From the NCBI GenBank assembly GCA_002011815.1, contig MTOV01000002.1:240612-275134 (forward strand): DNA of 34,523 nt. The letters run 5' to 3'. Below are positions 8,501 to 16,216 of the stretch, piece after piece. This DNA is from Nitrospirae bacterium JdFR-86. Its GTDB lineage: Bacteria > Nitrospirota > Thermodesulfovibrionia > Thermodesulfovibrionales > JdFR-86. A program made the position numbers and the translations under genes. The notes under the pieces are model-generated. The model saw only the letters and a list, made by a program, of their open reading frames with translations, ran no database searches and had not been told where the DNA came from. Each line of letters starts with the position of its first letter. Positions within the stretch are counted from its first letter, which is position 1.

Positions 8501-8976
8501 ACTATTTAGCCATAGCAGATGATGTCCAGCTGGGGGAAAACGTAAAGCTCTCGAAGTTTGTAAATCTCTATGGCTGTTCTATAGGGGATAACACTAAGAT
8601 CGGTGCTTTTGTCGAGATTCAGAAGAACGCACGGGTCGGAAAGTACTGTAAGATTTCCAGCCACACGTTTATCTGTGAGGGCGTAACCATAGAAGACAAT
8701 GTCTTTGTCGGGCACAACGTTACATTTATAAATGACACATATCCCCGCGCTACAAACTCCAAGGGAGAGTTAAAGACCGAAAAAGACTGGAAAGTAGAGC
8801 CTACACTGGTCAAGAAAGGTGCATCCATTGGCTCCGGTGCAACGATTCTCAGCAATGTCACCATCGGAGAAAATGCAATTGTTGGTGCAGGCAGTGTGGT
8901 AACAAAAGATGTGCCTCCAAACTCCATTGTTATTGGAAACCCTGCAAGACTCCTAAAAACCCTGCACAATGAGTAA
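8497..8976 (+). CDS. Hexapeptide-repeat acyltransferase (WbpD/WlbB-like)
   Basis: Left-handed beta-helix acyltransferase, probably transferring acetyl from acetyl-CoA to the 3-amino group of a nucleotide sugar. Hexapeptide repeats run through most of the 159 residues (LGENVKLSKFVNLYG, IGDNTKIGAFVEI, IEDNVFVGHNVTF, IGSGATILSNVTIGENAIVGAGSVVTKDVPP) and it ends in the common IGNPARLLKTL. The ATG at 8497 overlaps the oxidoreductase stop. An upstream ATG at 8452 would add 15 residues that are merely the shifted reading of the previous gene's end. The last eight bases overlap the aminotransferase start. Confidence 0.9.
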   Translation: MNYLAIADDVQLGENVKLSKFVNLYGCSIGDNTKIGAFVEIQKNARVGKYCKISSHTFICEGVTIEDNVFVGHNVTFINDTYPRATNSKGELKTEKDWKVEPTLVKKGASIGSGATILSNVTIGENAIVGAGSVVTKDVPPNSIVIGNPARLLKTLHNE

Positions 8977-10177
8977 CAATACCAGAATTCCTTTTGTAGA
9001 TCTTATCACCCCTCATTTGGAGCTTAAGGAAGAACTCGGAGCGATCTTTGAGAAAGCCTTAAGCTCTGGAAGGTTTATTGGCGGACCTGTGGTCGAAGAG
9101 TTCGAGACGGAGTTTGCCAAGTACTGTGGTGTGAAATACTGTATCGGGGTAGCCAGTGGTACAGACGCCCTGCGGTTTGCACTTATAGCTGCAGGCATCA
9201 AGAAAGACGATACAGTGATTACAGTCCCGAACTCCTTTATCGCAACCACAGAGGCTATCTCTCAGACAGGGGCTCTGCCTGAATTCATAGATATCAACGA
9301 ACGCACCTATAATATGGATTCTGAAAAACTCAGGGAGTATCTGGAAACACAATGCTACATTGACAATGATACAGGCAGGCTCATAAGCAAAAGGACAGGA
9401 AGAGATGTTACTAGTATTGTTCCTGTGCATCTTTATGGTCAGACAGCTGACATGGAACCGATACTGGAACTTGCAGGGAAATACAATCTGGTTGTGATTG
9501 AGGACGCATGTCAGGCACATGGGGCTGAATATTTTTTTAAAAAGGAAGACCAATGGAGAAAGGCCGGCTCTATGGGACTTGCGGCTGCCTTTAGTTTCTA
9601 TCCGGGGAAAAACCTTGGTGCCTGCGGAGAAGGTGGTGCGGTCACCACTAACGATGAGGAAGTCGCCCGGAAAGTTAGAATGTTTCGGGATCACGGTCAG
9701 GCTAAAAAATACATCCATGAGATGGAAGGATACAACGGAAGGCTTGACGCAATACAGGCAGGAATACTCAGGGTCAAGCTCAGGCACATCAGCCAGTGGA
9801 ATGAAGACCGCCGCCGAAATGCCTATCTTTACAATGAACTGCTTGGTGGAATCGACGGCATCATAACACCCTATGAACCCTCATGGACAAAGCCTGTCTA
9901 TCACTTATATGTAATACGCACCAAGAACAGGGATGAACTCCAGAGGTATTTTTCAGAAAACCATATTGCCACCGGGCTTCATTATCCGATACCGCTTCAC
10001 CTGCAAAAGGCATACGAAAGATTAGGCTACAGGAAAGGCGATTTTCCAGTGTCAGAAAGGGTCGCTTCGGAGATTCTTTCACTGCCCATGTACCCTGGAC
10101 TCAGACCTGAACAGCAAAGCCATGTCGCTGAAAAGATAAAAGAATTCGTCCTGAACAGTACGCTGAATGTGTCTTAA
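8969..10177 (+). CDS. DegT/DnrJ/EryC1/StrS sugar aminotransferase (WbpE-like)
   Basis: PLP-dependent aminotransferase acting on a keto nucleotide sugar, with glutamate as usual donor. The PLP-binding lysine is K214 in SFYPGKNLGACGEGG. D179 in VVIEDACQAHGAE contacts the pyridine nitrogen, and ASGTDALRFAL is the phosphate-binding region at about 62-72. The 402-residue length is slightly long because of an insert at about 125-148 (CYIDNDTGRLISKRTGRDVT). It overlaps the acyltransferase by eight bases, and with it and the oxidoreductase forms a three-gene amino-sugar cassette. Substrate is inferred from neighbours. Confidence 0.92.
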   Translation: MSNNTRIPFVDLITPHLELKEELGAIFEKALSSGRFIGGPVVEEFETEFAKYCGVKYCIGVASGTDALRFALIAAGIKKDDTVITVPNSFIATTEAISQTGALPEFIDINERTYNMDSEKLREYLETQCYIDNDTGRLISKRTGRDVTSIVPVHLYGQTADMEPILELAGKYNLVVIEDACQAHGAEYFFKKEDQWRKAGSMGLAAAFSFYPGKNLGACGEGGAVTTNDEEVARKVRMFRDHGQAKKYIHEMEGYNGRLDAIQAGILRVKLRHISQWNEDRRRNAYLYNELLGGIDGIITPYEPSWTKPVYHLYVIRTKNRDELQRYFSENHIATGLHYPIPLHLQKAYERLGYRKGDFPVSERVASEILSLPMYPGLRPEQQSHVAEKIKEFVLNSTLNVS

Positions 10178-10183
10178 ACCCGA

Positions 10184-11224
10184 ATGGCTTTGAGACTGGA
10201 AGTCATAAACCCGATAGAGTACAGGAGATGGAACGACCTGCTGATCTCAAATCAGGACTACTCGTTTTTTCACTCCTCAAACTGGGCGCAGGTGCTGTGT
10301 GAATCATACGGATATAAACCGCTTTATTTTACATCCGTCAACAACGGCAGGCTTTCTGCCCTGGTGCCGGTCATGGAGATAAAAAGCTTCATTACAGGAC
10401 GCAGAGGCGTATCCCTTCCTTTCTCTGACTACTGCGAGCCATTGGTGTCTGAAAAAGGCCTTTTTCAGGACGTGGTCAACCGGATAATTGAACACGGCAG
10501 GGAAGCCGGCTGGAGATCTGTAGAATTAAGAGGCGGAAAGAACTTTCCACAGGATGTGCCTCCTTCTTCATATTACTATACCCACACACTGGAGCTTTCA
10601 GAGGATGAAGAGCAGGTCTTTGACCGCTTCCGGAGCAGTACAAAAAGGAATATAAAAAAAGCAGTCAAAGAAGGAGTGGCAGTAAGCATTCACAAATCAG
10701 CAGAGTCAGTAAAGGAATTTTACAGATTAAACTGCATGACCAGAAAACAGCATGGACTGCCACCACAGCCTTATCGCTTCTTCAAAGCGATATATGAGCA
10801 TATTATTTCCAGAGGTCTTGGATTCGTCGTGCTTGCATCCTACGGTAAAAAGAGCATTGCAGGCGCTGTTTATTTTCATCTAGGCAGAAAGGTTTTTTAT
10901 AAATATGGGGCTTCGGATAGAAGATACCAGCACCTCAGAGCAAACAACCTCGTCATGTGGGAGGCAATAAAATGGTACTGCCAGAATGGATATAAAAGTT
11001 TTTGCTTTGGAAGAACCGAGCCTGAAAACAAAGGACTCATGCAGTTTAAAGCCGGATGGGGTGTTAAAGAGAAAGTCATAAAATACTTCAAATACGACAT
11101 AAAGCGAGAAACCTTTGTAAAAGACTGCCCAAGAATGAATGGACTGCATAACAGGGTTTTCAGCAAGATGCCCATTCCCCTTCTGACGGTTATTGGTTCA
11201 CTGCTATACAGACATATAGGATAG
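10184..11224 (+). CDS. FemAB-like XrtA-associated acyl/aminoacyltransferase
   Basis: Member of the FemAB/GNAT-like group regularly found in XrtA loci; FemAB proteins transfer amino acids or acyl groups, so this one may decorate the polymer or a lipid-linked unit. Typical stretches are SFFHSSNWAQVLCESYGYKP near residue 27, FRSSTKRNIKKAVKEGV near 150 and the GNAT-like core GLGFVVLASYGKKSIAGAVYF. NNLVMWEAIKWYCQNGYK and GLMQFKAGWGVKE follow, all usual for the family. Length 346. It begins six bases after the aminotransferase stop without a clear ribosome site, so coupling is likely. The actual substrate cannot be told from sequence. Confidence 0.85.
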   Translation: MALRLEVINPIEYRRWNDLLISNQDYSFFHSSNWAQVLCESYGYKPLYFTSVNNGRLSALVPVMEIKSFITGRRGVSLPFSDYCEPLVSEKGLFQDVVNRIIEHGREAGWRSVELRGGKNFPQDVPPSSYYYTHTLELSEDEEQVFDRFRSSTKRNIKKAVKEGVAVSIHKSAESVKEFYRLNCMTRKQHGLPPQPYRFFKAIYEHIISRGLGFVVLASYGKKSIAGAVYFHLGRKVFYKYGASDRRYQHLRANNLVMWEAIKWYCQNGYKSFCFGRTEPENKGLMQFKAGWGVKEKVIKYFKYDIKRETFVKDCPRMNGLHNRVFSKMPIPLLTVIGSLLYRHIG

Positions 11225-11251
11225 CACGGGTTTTCCTGCAGGAAGGAAACA

Positions 11252-12199
11252 GTGATAAACAGTGGATACTATCGTTTCAGGTCGTTTATTCCAAGGCGTT
11301 TGCAGATTTTACTGCGGAGAAGAATAATGCTCAGGAGGCGCGCACTGCATGCAGACATCTGGCCTATAGATGAGAAAGCCAGCAGGCAGCCTGAGGGATG
11401 GTCTGGCTGGCCAGGGAAGAAAAGGTTTGCCTTAATCCTGACGCACGATGTGGAGACAGAAAGAGGTCAGGAAAAATGTTACAAGTTAACAAAGATAGAG
11501 GAGGCGCTGGGCTTCAGGTCTTCATTTAATTTCGTCCCTGAACGGTACAGTGTTTCAAGCGAACTCAGGCATTATCTTGTCAGCAACGGATTTGAAGTGG
11601 GTGTGCACGGGCTTTATCACGATGGAAAGCTTTATAAATCCAGAAAGATTTTTCAAGAACGTGCTGTCAAGATAAACAAGTATATAAAGGAATGGGGAGC
11701 TTCTGGCTTTCGTTCTCCTGCCATGCACCACAATCTTGAGTGGATACATGATTTGGACATAGAATACGATGCCTCTACATTTGATACCGACCCATTTGAG
11801 CCCCAGCCCGACGGCATGGGAACGATTTTTCCATTCTGGGTGTCAGGAAATTCCAATAATAAAGGATATGTGGAGCTTCCGTACACCCTTCCACAGGACT
11901 TTACGCTGTTTATCCTCATGGGAGAAAAGAGCATAGACATCTGGAAACAGAAACTGGACTGGATCATCGAGCACGGCGGCATGGCACTTCTTAACACCCA
12001 CCCGGATTATATGAGTTTTGATGAGACAGAACAAAACCCTGAGGAATATCCAGCGGAATATTATGAGGAATTTCTCAGATACATTAAATCCAGATACGAG
12101 GGTCAGTACTGGCATGTACTGCCCAAGGAGATAGCCCGCTTCTGGGCAGGGGACTCAAGAGGCAAGATGCATCGCAAAACCAGACACACGGATATCTGA
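11252..12199 (+). CDS. Polysaccharide deacetylase-like protein (NodB fold)
   Basis: Carbohydrate esterase 4-like protein, probably removing acetyl groups from the polymer or its intermediates. It starts at GTG behind a good AGGAAGG. The NodB first motif appears as LTHDVE (D66) at 63-68, the second as HGLYH with metal-binding histidines at 119 and 123, and the third as SGFRSPAMHHN. There is no signal peptide; the N-terminus is very basic (RRLQILLRRRIMLRRR), suggesting the cytoplasm or membrane inner face. A second, different deacetylase lies at 13394. Variants with THDVE differ from the classical TFDDG form, so substrate is uncertain. Confidence 0.83.
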   Translation: MINSGYYRFRSFIPRRLQILLRRRIMLRRRALHADIWPIDEKASRQPEGWSGWPGKKRFALILTHDVETERGQEKCYKLTKIEEALGFRSSFNFVPERYSVSSELRHYLVSNGFEVGVHGLYHDGKLYKSRKIFQERAVKINKYIKEWGASGFRSPAMHHNLEWIHDLDIEYDASTFDTDPFEPQPDGMGTIFPFWVSGNSNNKGYVELPYTLPQDFTLFILMGEKSIDIWKQKLDWIIEHGGMALLNTHPDYMSFDETEQNPEEYPAEYYEEFLRYIKSRYEGQYWHVLPKEIARFWAGDSRGKMHRKTRHTDI

Positions 12200-12215
12200 A
12201 AAAGGTAGTATAAAA

Positions 12216-13385
12216 ATGAGAGTCTGCATGCTCGCATATACGTTTTATGAGACTGACGGTCGCGTAAAGAGATACGCTGAGACACTTGCCAAGCGCGGTG
12301 ACCACGTAGATGTAATAGCCTTAAGGAGAGAAGGACAGAGGCACCATGAGATGCTAAACGGAGTAGAAGTACATCGAATACAAAAAAGGGTGTTTAATGA
12401 AAAACGGAAGACATCATATCTGTTCCGGCTAATAAAATTCTTCATTAACTCCACAATCTTCCTTACGAAAAGACACTTACGCAGTCCATACGACGTAATA
12501 CATGTCCATTCTGTGCCGGACTTTGAAGTGTTCGCCGCACTGCTTCCGAAACTGACAGGGGCAAAGATTATTCTGGATATTCACGACATAGTCCCGGAAT
12601 TTTACATCAGCAAGTTCAACGCAAGTAAAAGCTCCCTGCTTTATAAGGCACTGATATTAATCGAGAAGGCTTCCATTGCGTTTTCGAACCATGTGATTAT
12701 CTCAAACCATATCTGGCAGGAAAAATTAACTTCCCGCTCAGCCTGTAATGGAAAGTGCACAGCCATTCTGAATTATCCCGACCCTGACATCTTTTACAGG
12801 CGTCCTAAAGAAAAGAACAACGGCAAGTTCATAATCATATACCCGGGGACATTGAACTGGCATCAAGGGGTTGACATAGCAATCAAAGCGTTTGCAATCA
12901 TCAAAGACCAAGCCCCAGAAGCCGAGTTTCATATACACGGAGAAGGAAGCTCAAAAAGGTCACTCGAAAATCTGGTCTCCAGTCTGGGGCTTGAGAACAG
13001 AGTATTTTTCAAAAACTACCTCCCTGTGGATAAGATTGCAGAGGTGATGGCAAATGCAGACCTTGCTGTAGTGCCCAAAAGGGCTGACTCCTTTGGAAAC
13101 GAGGCATTCAGCACAAAAATACTGGAATTCATGGCGCTTGGCGTTCCTGTAATAGTCTCAGACACAAATATTGACAGACACTATTTCAATGACTCTGTGG
13201 TGAAGTTTTTCCATTCCGGCAATGAAAGGGACCTGGCAAAATCCATGCTCCTGCTGATAAAAGACCAAGCGTTGAGAGAACGCCTTGTGAAAAATGCATT
13301 TGAGTATGTCGGAAAAAATAACTGGGGTCTGAAAAAACAGGACTACCTTGACCTCATAGATTCCATTTGCTGTAACAATAAATAA
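12216..13385 (+). CDS. Glycosyltransferase family 4 (GT-B fold)
   Basis: Retaining GT-B glycosyltransferase adding one sugar to the lipid-linked repeat unit at the inner membrane. The N-terminal domain has MRVCMLAYTFYETDGRVKRY, VIHVHSVPDFEVF and ILDIHDIVPEFY. The C-terminal donor domain has IIYPGTLNWHQGVDIAIKAF, FHIHGEGS and the E-x7-E type element FGNEAFSTKILEFMALGVPVI. Length 389 is usual. AAAGGTAG precedes the start. Donor and linkage cannot be inferred. Confidence 0.9.
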   Translation: MRVCMLAYTFYETDGRVKRYAETLAKRGDHVDVIALRREGQRHHEMLNGVEVHRIQKRVFNEKRKTSYLFRLIKFFINSTIFLTKRHLRSPYDVIHVHSVPDFEVFAALLPKLTGAKIILDIHDIVPEFYISKFNASKSSLLYKALILIEKASIAFSNHVIISNHIWQEKLTSRSACNGKCTAILNYPDPDIFYRRPKEKNNGKFIIIYPGTLNWHQGVDIAIKAFAIIKDQAPEAEFHIHGEGSSKRSLENLVSSLGLENRVFFKNYLPVDKIAEVMANADLAVVPKRADSFGNEAFSTKILEFMALGVPVIVSDTNIDRHYFNDSVVKFFHSGNERDLAKSMLLLIKDQALRERLVKNAFEYVGKNNWGLKKQDYLDLIDSICCNNK

Positions 13386-13393
13386 ACATTAAT

Positions 13394-14251
13394 ATGGCAC
13401 TTCGCATTGACCGTCTGGCAACTTTGTATCTTGCCTATCCTCTGATGCAAAGACACCTGCGCAAGGGGATACATATCCCCATATTGATGTATCACAGCAT
13501 CTCAGATGACAGGGAGGACGGTGTTCATCCGTACTATCGCTTAAACACCTCTCCTGATATCTTTGCCAGCCACATGCGGTTTCTCTACGAGAATAACTAC
13601 TCTGCCATCAGTCTTGATGGGGTGTATCAGCAACTTGCATCAGGAGAAAGACCAGACAATAAGCTTGTGGCAATAACCTTTGATGACGGATACCGCGACT
13701 TCTACACACAGGCATTCCCGGTTTTACAACGATATCATTACACTGCAACCGTGTTTCTACCAACAGGATTCATTGACAATAAAGAACTAAGACTCAAGGG
13801 GAAAGAACACCTCAACTGGTATGAGATACAGGAGCTACACCACGCAGGAATAAAGTTCGGCTCGCATACGGTAACACACCCACAACTGAGGTTTCTAAAG
13901 AGCACAGACGTTGAGTTCGAACTTAGGCAATCCAAAGAGACCATTGAAGATAAGCTTGGAGCACCGGTAAATGCCTTCTCTTATCCTTTTGCATTCCCAG
14001 AGGAGGACAAGGAGTTTACGGAATATTTAAGAGACATCCTCCAGAAATCTGGGTACAAATGCGGGGTCAGTACCAGAGTTGGGACAACCAGCATAAAAGA
14101 CGATATTCTTTTTCTAAAGAGGATTCCAGTCAACTCCTGTGATGACACCCCCCTGCTCGAGGCTAAACTCGAAGGGGCTTATAACTGGTTTTACAAGTCC
14201 CAGTATCTATTTAAGATGGCAAAAAGAATACTTACTGCCAAGAACCTCTAA
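13394..14251 (+). CDS. Polysaccharide deacetylase (CE4, PgaB/IcaB-like)
   Basis: Second carbohydrate esterase 4 protein of the locus, with classical motifs. PILMYHSISDD is at 29-39, TFDDGY (95-100) holds the catalytic base and metal aspartate, GSHTVTHP (157-163) holds metal histidines 158 and 162, and AFSYPFAFPEED follows. The opening resembles PgaB/IcaB enzymes that act on poly-N-acetylglucosamine-like chains. No clear signal peptide is seen. It follows the family 4 glycosyltransferase by eight bases. With the other deacetylase it implies a partly de-N- or de-O-acetylated polymer. Confidence 0.9.
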   Translation: MALRIDRLATLYLAYPLMQRHLRKGIHIPILMYHSISDDREDGVHPYYRLNTSPDIFASHMRFLYENNYSAISLDGVYQQLASGERPDNKLVAITFDDGYRDFYTQAFPVLQRYHYTATVFLPTGFIDNKELRLKGKEHLNWYEIQELHHAGIKFGSHTVTHPQLRFLKSTDVEFELRQSKETIEDKLGAPVNAFSYPFAFPEEDKEFTEYLRDILQKSGYKCGVSTRVGTTSIKDDILFLKRIPVNSCDDTPLLEAKLEGAYNWFYKSQYLFKMAKRILTAKNL

Positions 14252-14261
14252 GTAAAGTAAT

Positions 14262-15134
14262 ATGGAACAAAAAGAACGATACGTGATAATAACACCTGTA
14301 CGGGACGAAGAAAAATACATCGCGCTCACCATCGAATCAGTCATCAATCAGACTGTAAAACCACTGGAATGGGTCATTGTAAATGACGGCTCAAGCGACA
14401 ATACCGGCAGAATAATTGACGAGTATGCAAGCCAGTATTCATGGATCCGTGCAGCACATAGGGAAAACAGAGGATTTCGTAAAGCTGGAGGTGGAGTCAT
14501 AGAAGCATTCTATGATGGGTATAACTCCTTGAAATCCAGAGAGTGGGACTTTATCGTAAAACTTGACGGGGACCTATCTTTCGAAAACGATTATTTCGAG
14601 AGATGCTTAGAGCACTTTAGGAGAGACCCGGAACTTGGTATCGGCGGAGGCTCTATTTACAACGCCGTTAACGGAAGCCTGAAGTTTGAAAAAGTTCCTG
14701 TCTTTCACGTAAGAGGTGCAACAAAAATATATAAAAGAGACTGCTGGAAAGCGATTGGTGGGATTTTAAACATTCCCGGATGGGACACCATCGATGAAGT
14801 GAAAGCGAACATGCTGGGCTGGAAAACCAAAAGCTTTTCTGAGTTGAAAGTAATCCATCACCGTTACACAGGGACGGCTGAAGGACTATGGCGCAATTCT
14901 ATAAAGAACGGGATGGCAAATTACATCTCAGGGTATCATCCGCTTTTTATGTTTCTTAAATGCTTAAAGAGGACTTTGCAGAAACCTTATATAGTAGGAG
15001 CAGCAGGGCTTTTTTATGGTTTTATAAGCGGCTATATCAAGAAGATACCCCAAGTTGATGACAAAGCCCTGATTGATTATCTAAGAAAACAGCAGATGAA
15101 TAAACTTCTGTTGAAGCCAACCATCTGGAAATAA
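14262..15134 (+). CDS. Glycosyltransferase family 2
   Basis: Inverting GT-A glycosyltransferase. It opens with YVIITPVRDEEKYIALTIES and has VIVNDGSSDNT for nucleotide binding, then FIVKLDGDLSFEN with the metal-binding DGD. RGATKIYKRDCWKAIGGI and WDTIDEVKANMLGWK form the acceptor side. The C-terminus includes a hydrophobic stretch (IVGAAGLFYGFISGY, about 243-257) that may tether it to the membrane. Length 290. It lies ten bases after the deacetylase. Donor sugar unknown. Confidence 0.9.
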   Translation: MEQKERYVIITPVRDEEKYIALTIESVINQTVKPLEWVIVNDGSSDNTGRIIDEYASQYSWIRAAHRENRGFRKAGGGVIEAFYDGYNSLKSREWDFIVKLDGDLSFENDYFERCLEHFRRDPELGIGGGSIYNAVNGSLKFEKVPVFHVRGATKIYKRDCWKAIGGILNIPGWDTIDEVKANMLGWKTKSFSELKVIHHRYTGTAEGLWRNSIKNGMANYISGYHPLFMFLKCLKRTLQKPYIVGAAGLFYGFISGYIKKIPQVDDKALIDYLRKQQMNKLLLKPTIWK

Positions 15135-15162
15135 AAGCTCGTTGAAGAACTAAATCAGGGAT

Positions 15163-16143
15163 ATGGATCTGTCCATAATAATAGTCAACTGGAACTCTGC
15201 AGACTATGTCAGGAAGTGTCTCCTGAGCATATACAGCCAGACGAAGGGGCTGGATTTCGAGGTCATTGTCATTGACAATGCCTCTCATGACAGATGCGAG
15301 GGAATCATAAGGAACGAGTTTCCACAGACAAAGTTCATACAGAGCAAGGAGAACATCGGTTTTGCAAGGGCTAATAATCTGGGTGCTCAGCACTCCTCAG
15401 GCAGAAACCTGCTTTTTCTAAACCCTGATACCGAGATAATCGGCTCCGCAGTCAATGTAATGTTTTCGTATCTGGAATCGATGCCAGATGCTGGGGCTGT
15501 GGGTTGCAAACTGCTTAACTCTGACTTATCAATACAAACAAGTTGTATCCAGCCTTTCCCAACGATCCTGAATCAGATTCTGGATGTTGAGTATTTAAAG
15601 TTAAGATTTCCCAAGTTTAAATTCTGGGGGATTAAACCACTGTTTTTCAGTAATAGCAAGCCAGAGAAAGTTGATGTTATTTCCGGTGCCTGCATTATGG
15701 TGAAAAGAGGGATATTTGAAAAAGTAGGGCTGTTCAGCACAGATTATTTTATGTACTCCGAGGATGTTGACCTTTGTTACAAGATTCAGAATGCAGGACA
15801 TAAAATATATTACATAAATGAGGCTGAGGTTGTTCATCACGGAGGAGGAAGCACGCGGGCAAAGAGGGAAGACTACTTTGCGGCCGTTCTTATGAGGGAG
15901 TCAATCTTCAGATTTATTAAAAAAACACGGGGAAGAACGAATGCCTTGATATATAAACTCACGATGTTGACTGTCTCACTGGGGCGTCTGATGCTTATTG
16001 CTGCTTTAATGCCGTTAGCCGTTTTGGCCGGCAAATATGACGCTTTAGCTTTCCCTTTTAATAAATGGAAAAAGGTCCTCAGCTGGTCCATGGGATTCGA
16101 AAGATGGGCAAGGGAATCGACCTGCAACAGGGGTGATTTCTAA
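15163..16143 (+). CDS. Glycosyltransferase family 2 (WbbL-like)
   Basis: GT-A glycosyltransferase of the rhamnosyltransferase-like group. MDLSIIIVNWNSADYVRKCL and VIDNASHD start the nucleotide-binding fold. ENIGFARANNLGAQ and LFLNPDTEI carry the DxD-like motif, and YFMYSEDVDLCYKIQNAGHKI is the typical acceptor/catalytic segment. A membrane stretch at about 267-287 (LTVSLGRLMLIAALMPLAVLA) is common in WbbL relatives. Length 326. Rhamnose transfer is only suggested by family resemblance. Confidence 0.9.
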   Translation: MDLSIIIVNWNSADYVRKCLLSIYSQTKGLDFEVIVIDNASHDRCEGIIRNEFPQTKFIQSKENIGFARANNLGAQHSSGRNLLFLNPDTEIIGSAVNVMFSYLESMPDAGAVGCKLLNSDLSIQTSCIQPFPTILNQILDVEYLKLRFPKFKFWGIKPLFFSNSKPEKVDVISGACIMVKRGIFEKVGLFSTDYFMYSEDVDLCYKIQNAGHKIYYINEAEVVHHGGGSTRAKREDYFAAVLMRESIFRFIKKTRGRTNALIYKLTMLTVSLGRLMLIAALMPLAVLAGKYDALAFPFNKWKKVLSWSMGFERWARESTCNRGDF

Positions 16144-16216
16144 ACCCAAGAAGGCTGTGATTCGGATAAAAACGCCCAATAAAACCAAATGTATGTACTG
16201 CTTTTAAGGCCCTCCG

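Noticed and set aside
9059-9787. A 242-codon cysteine-rich open frame on the minus strand
   Set aside because: It lies wholly inside the well-supported aminotransferase gene, has no recognisable domain and no ribosome site; it is an antisense shadow of the codon pattern.
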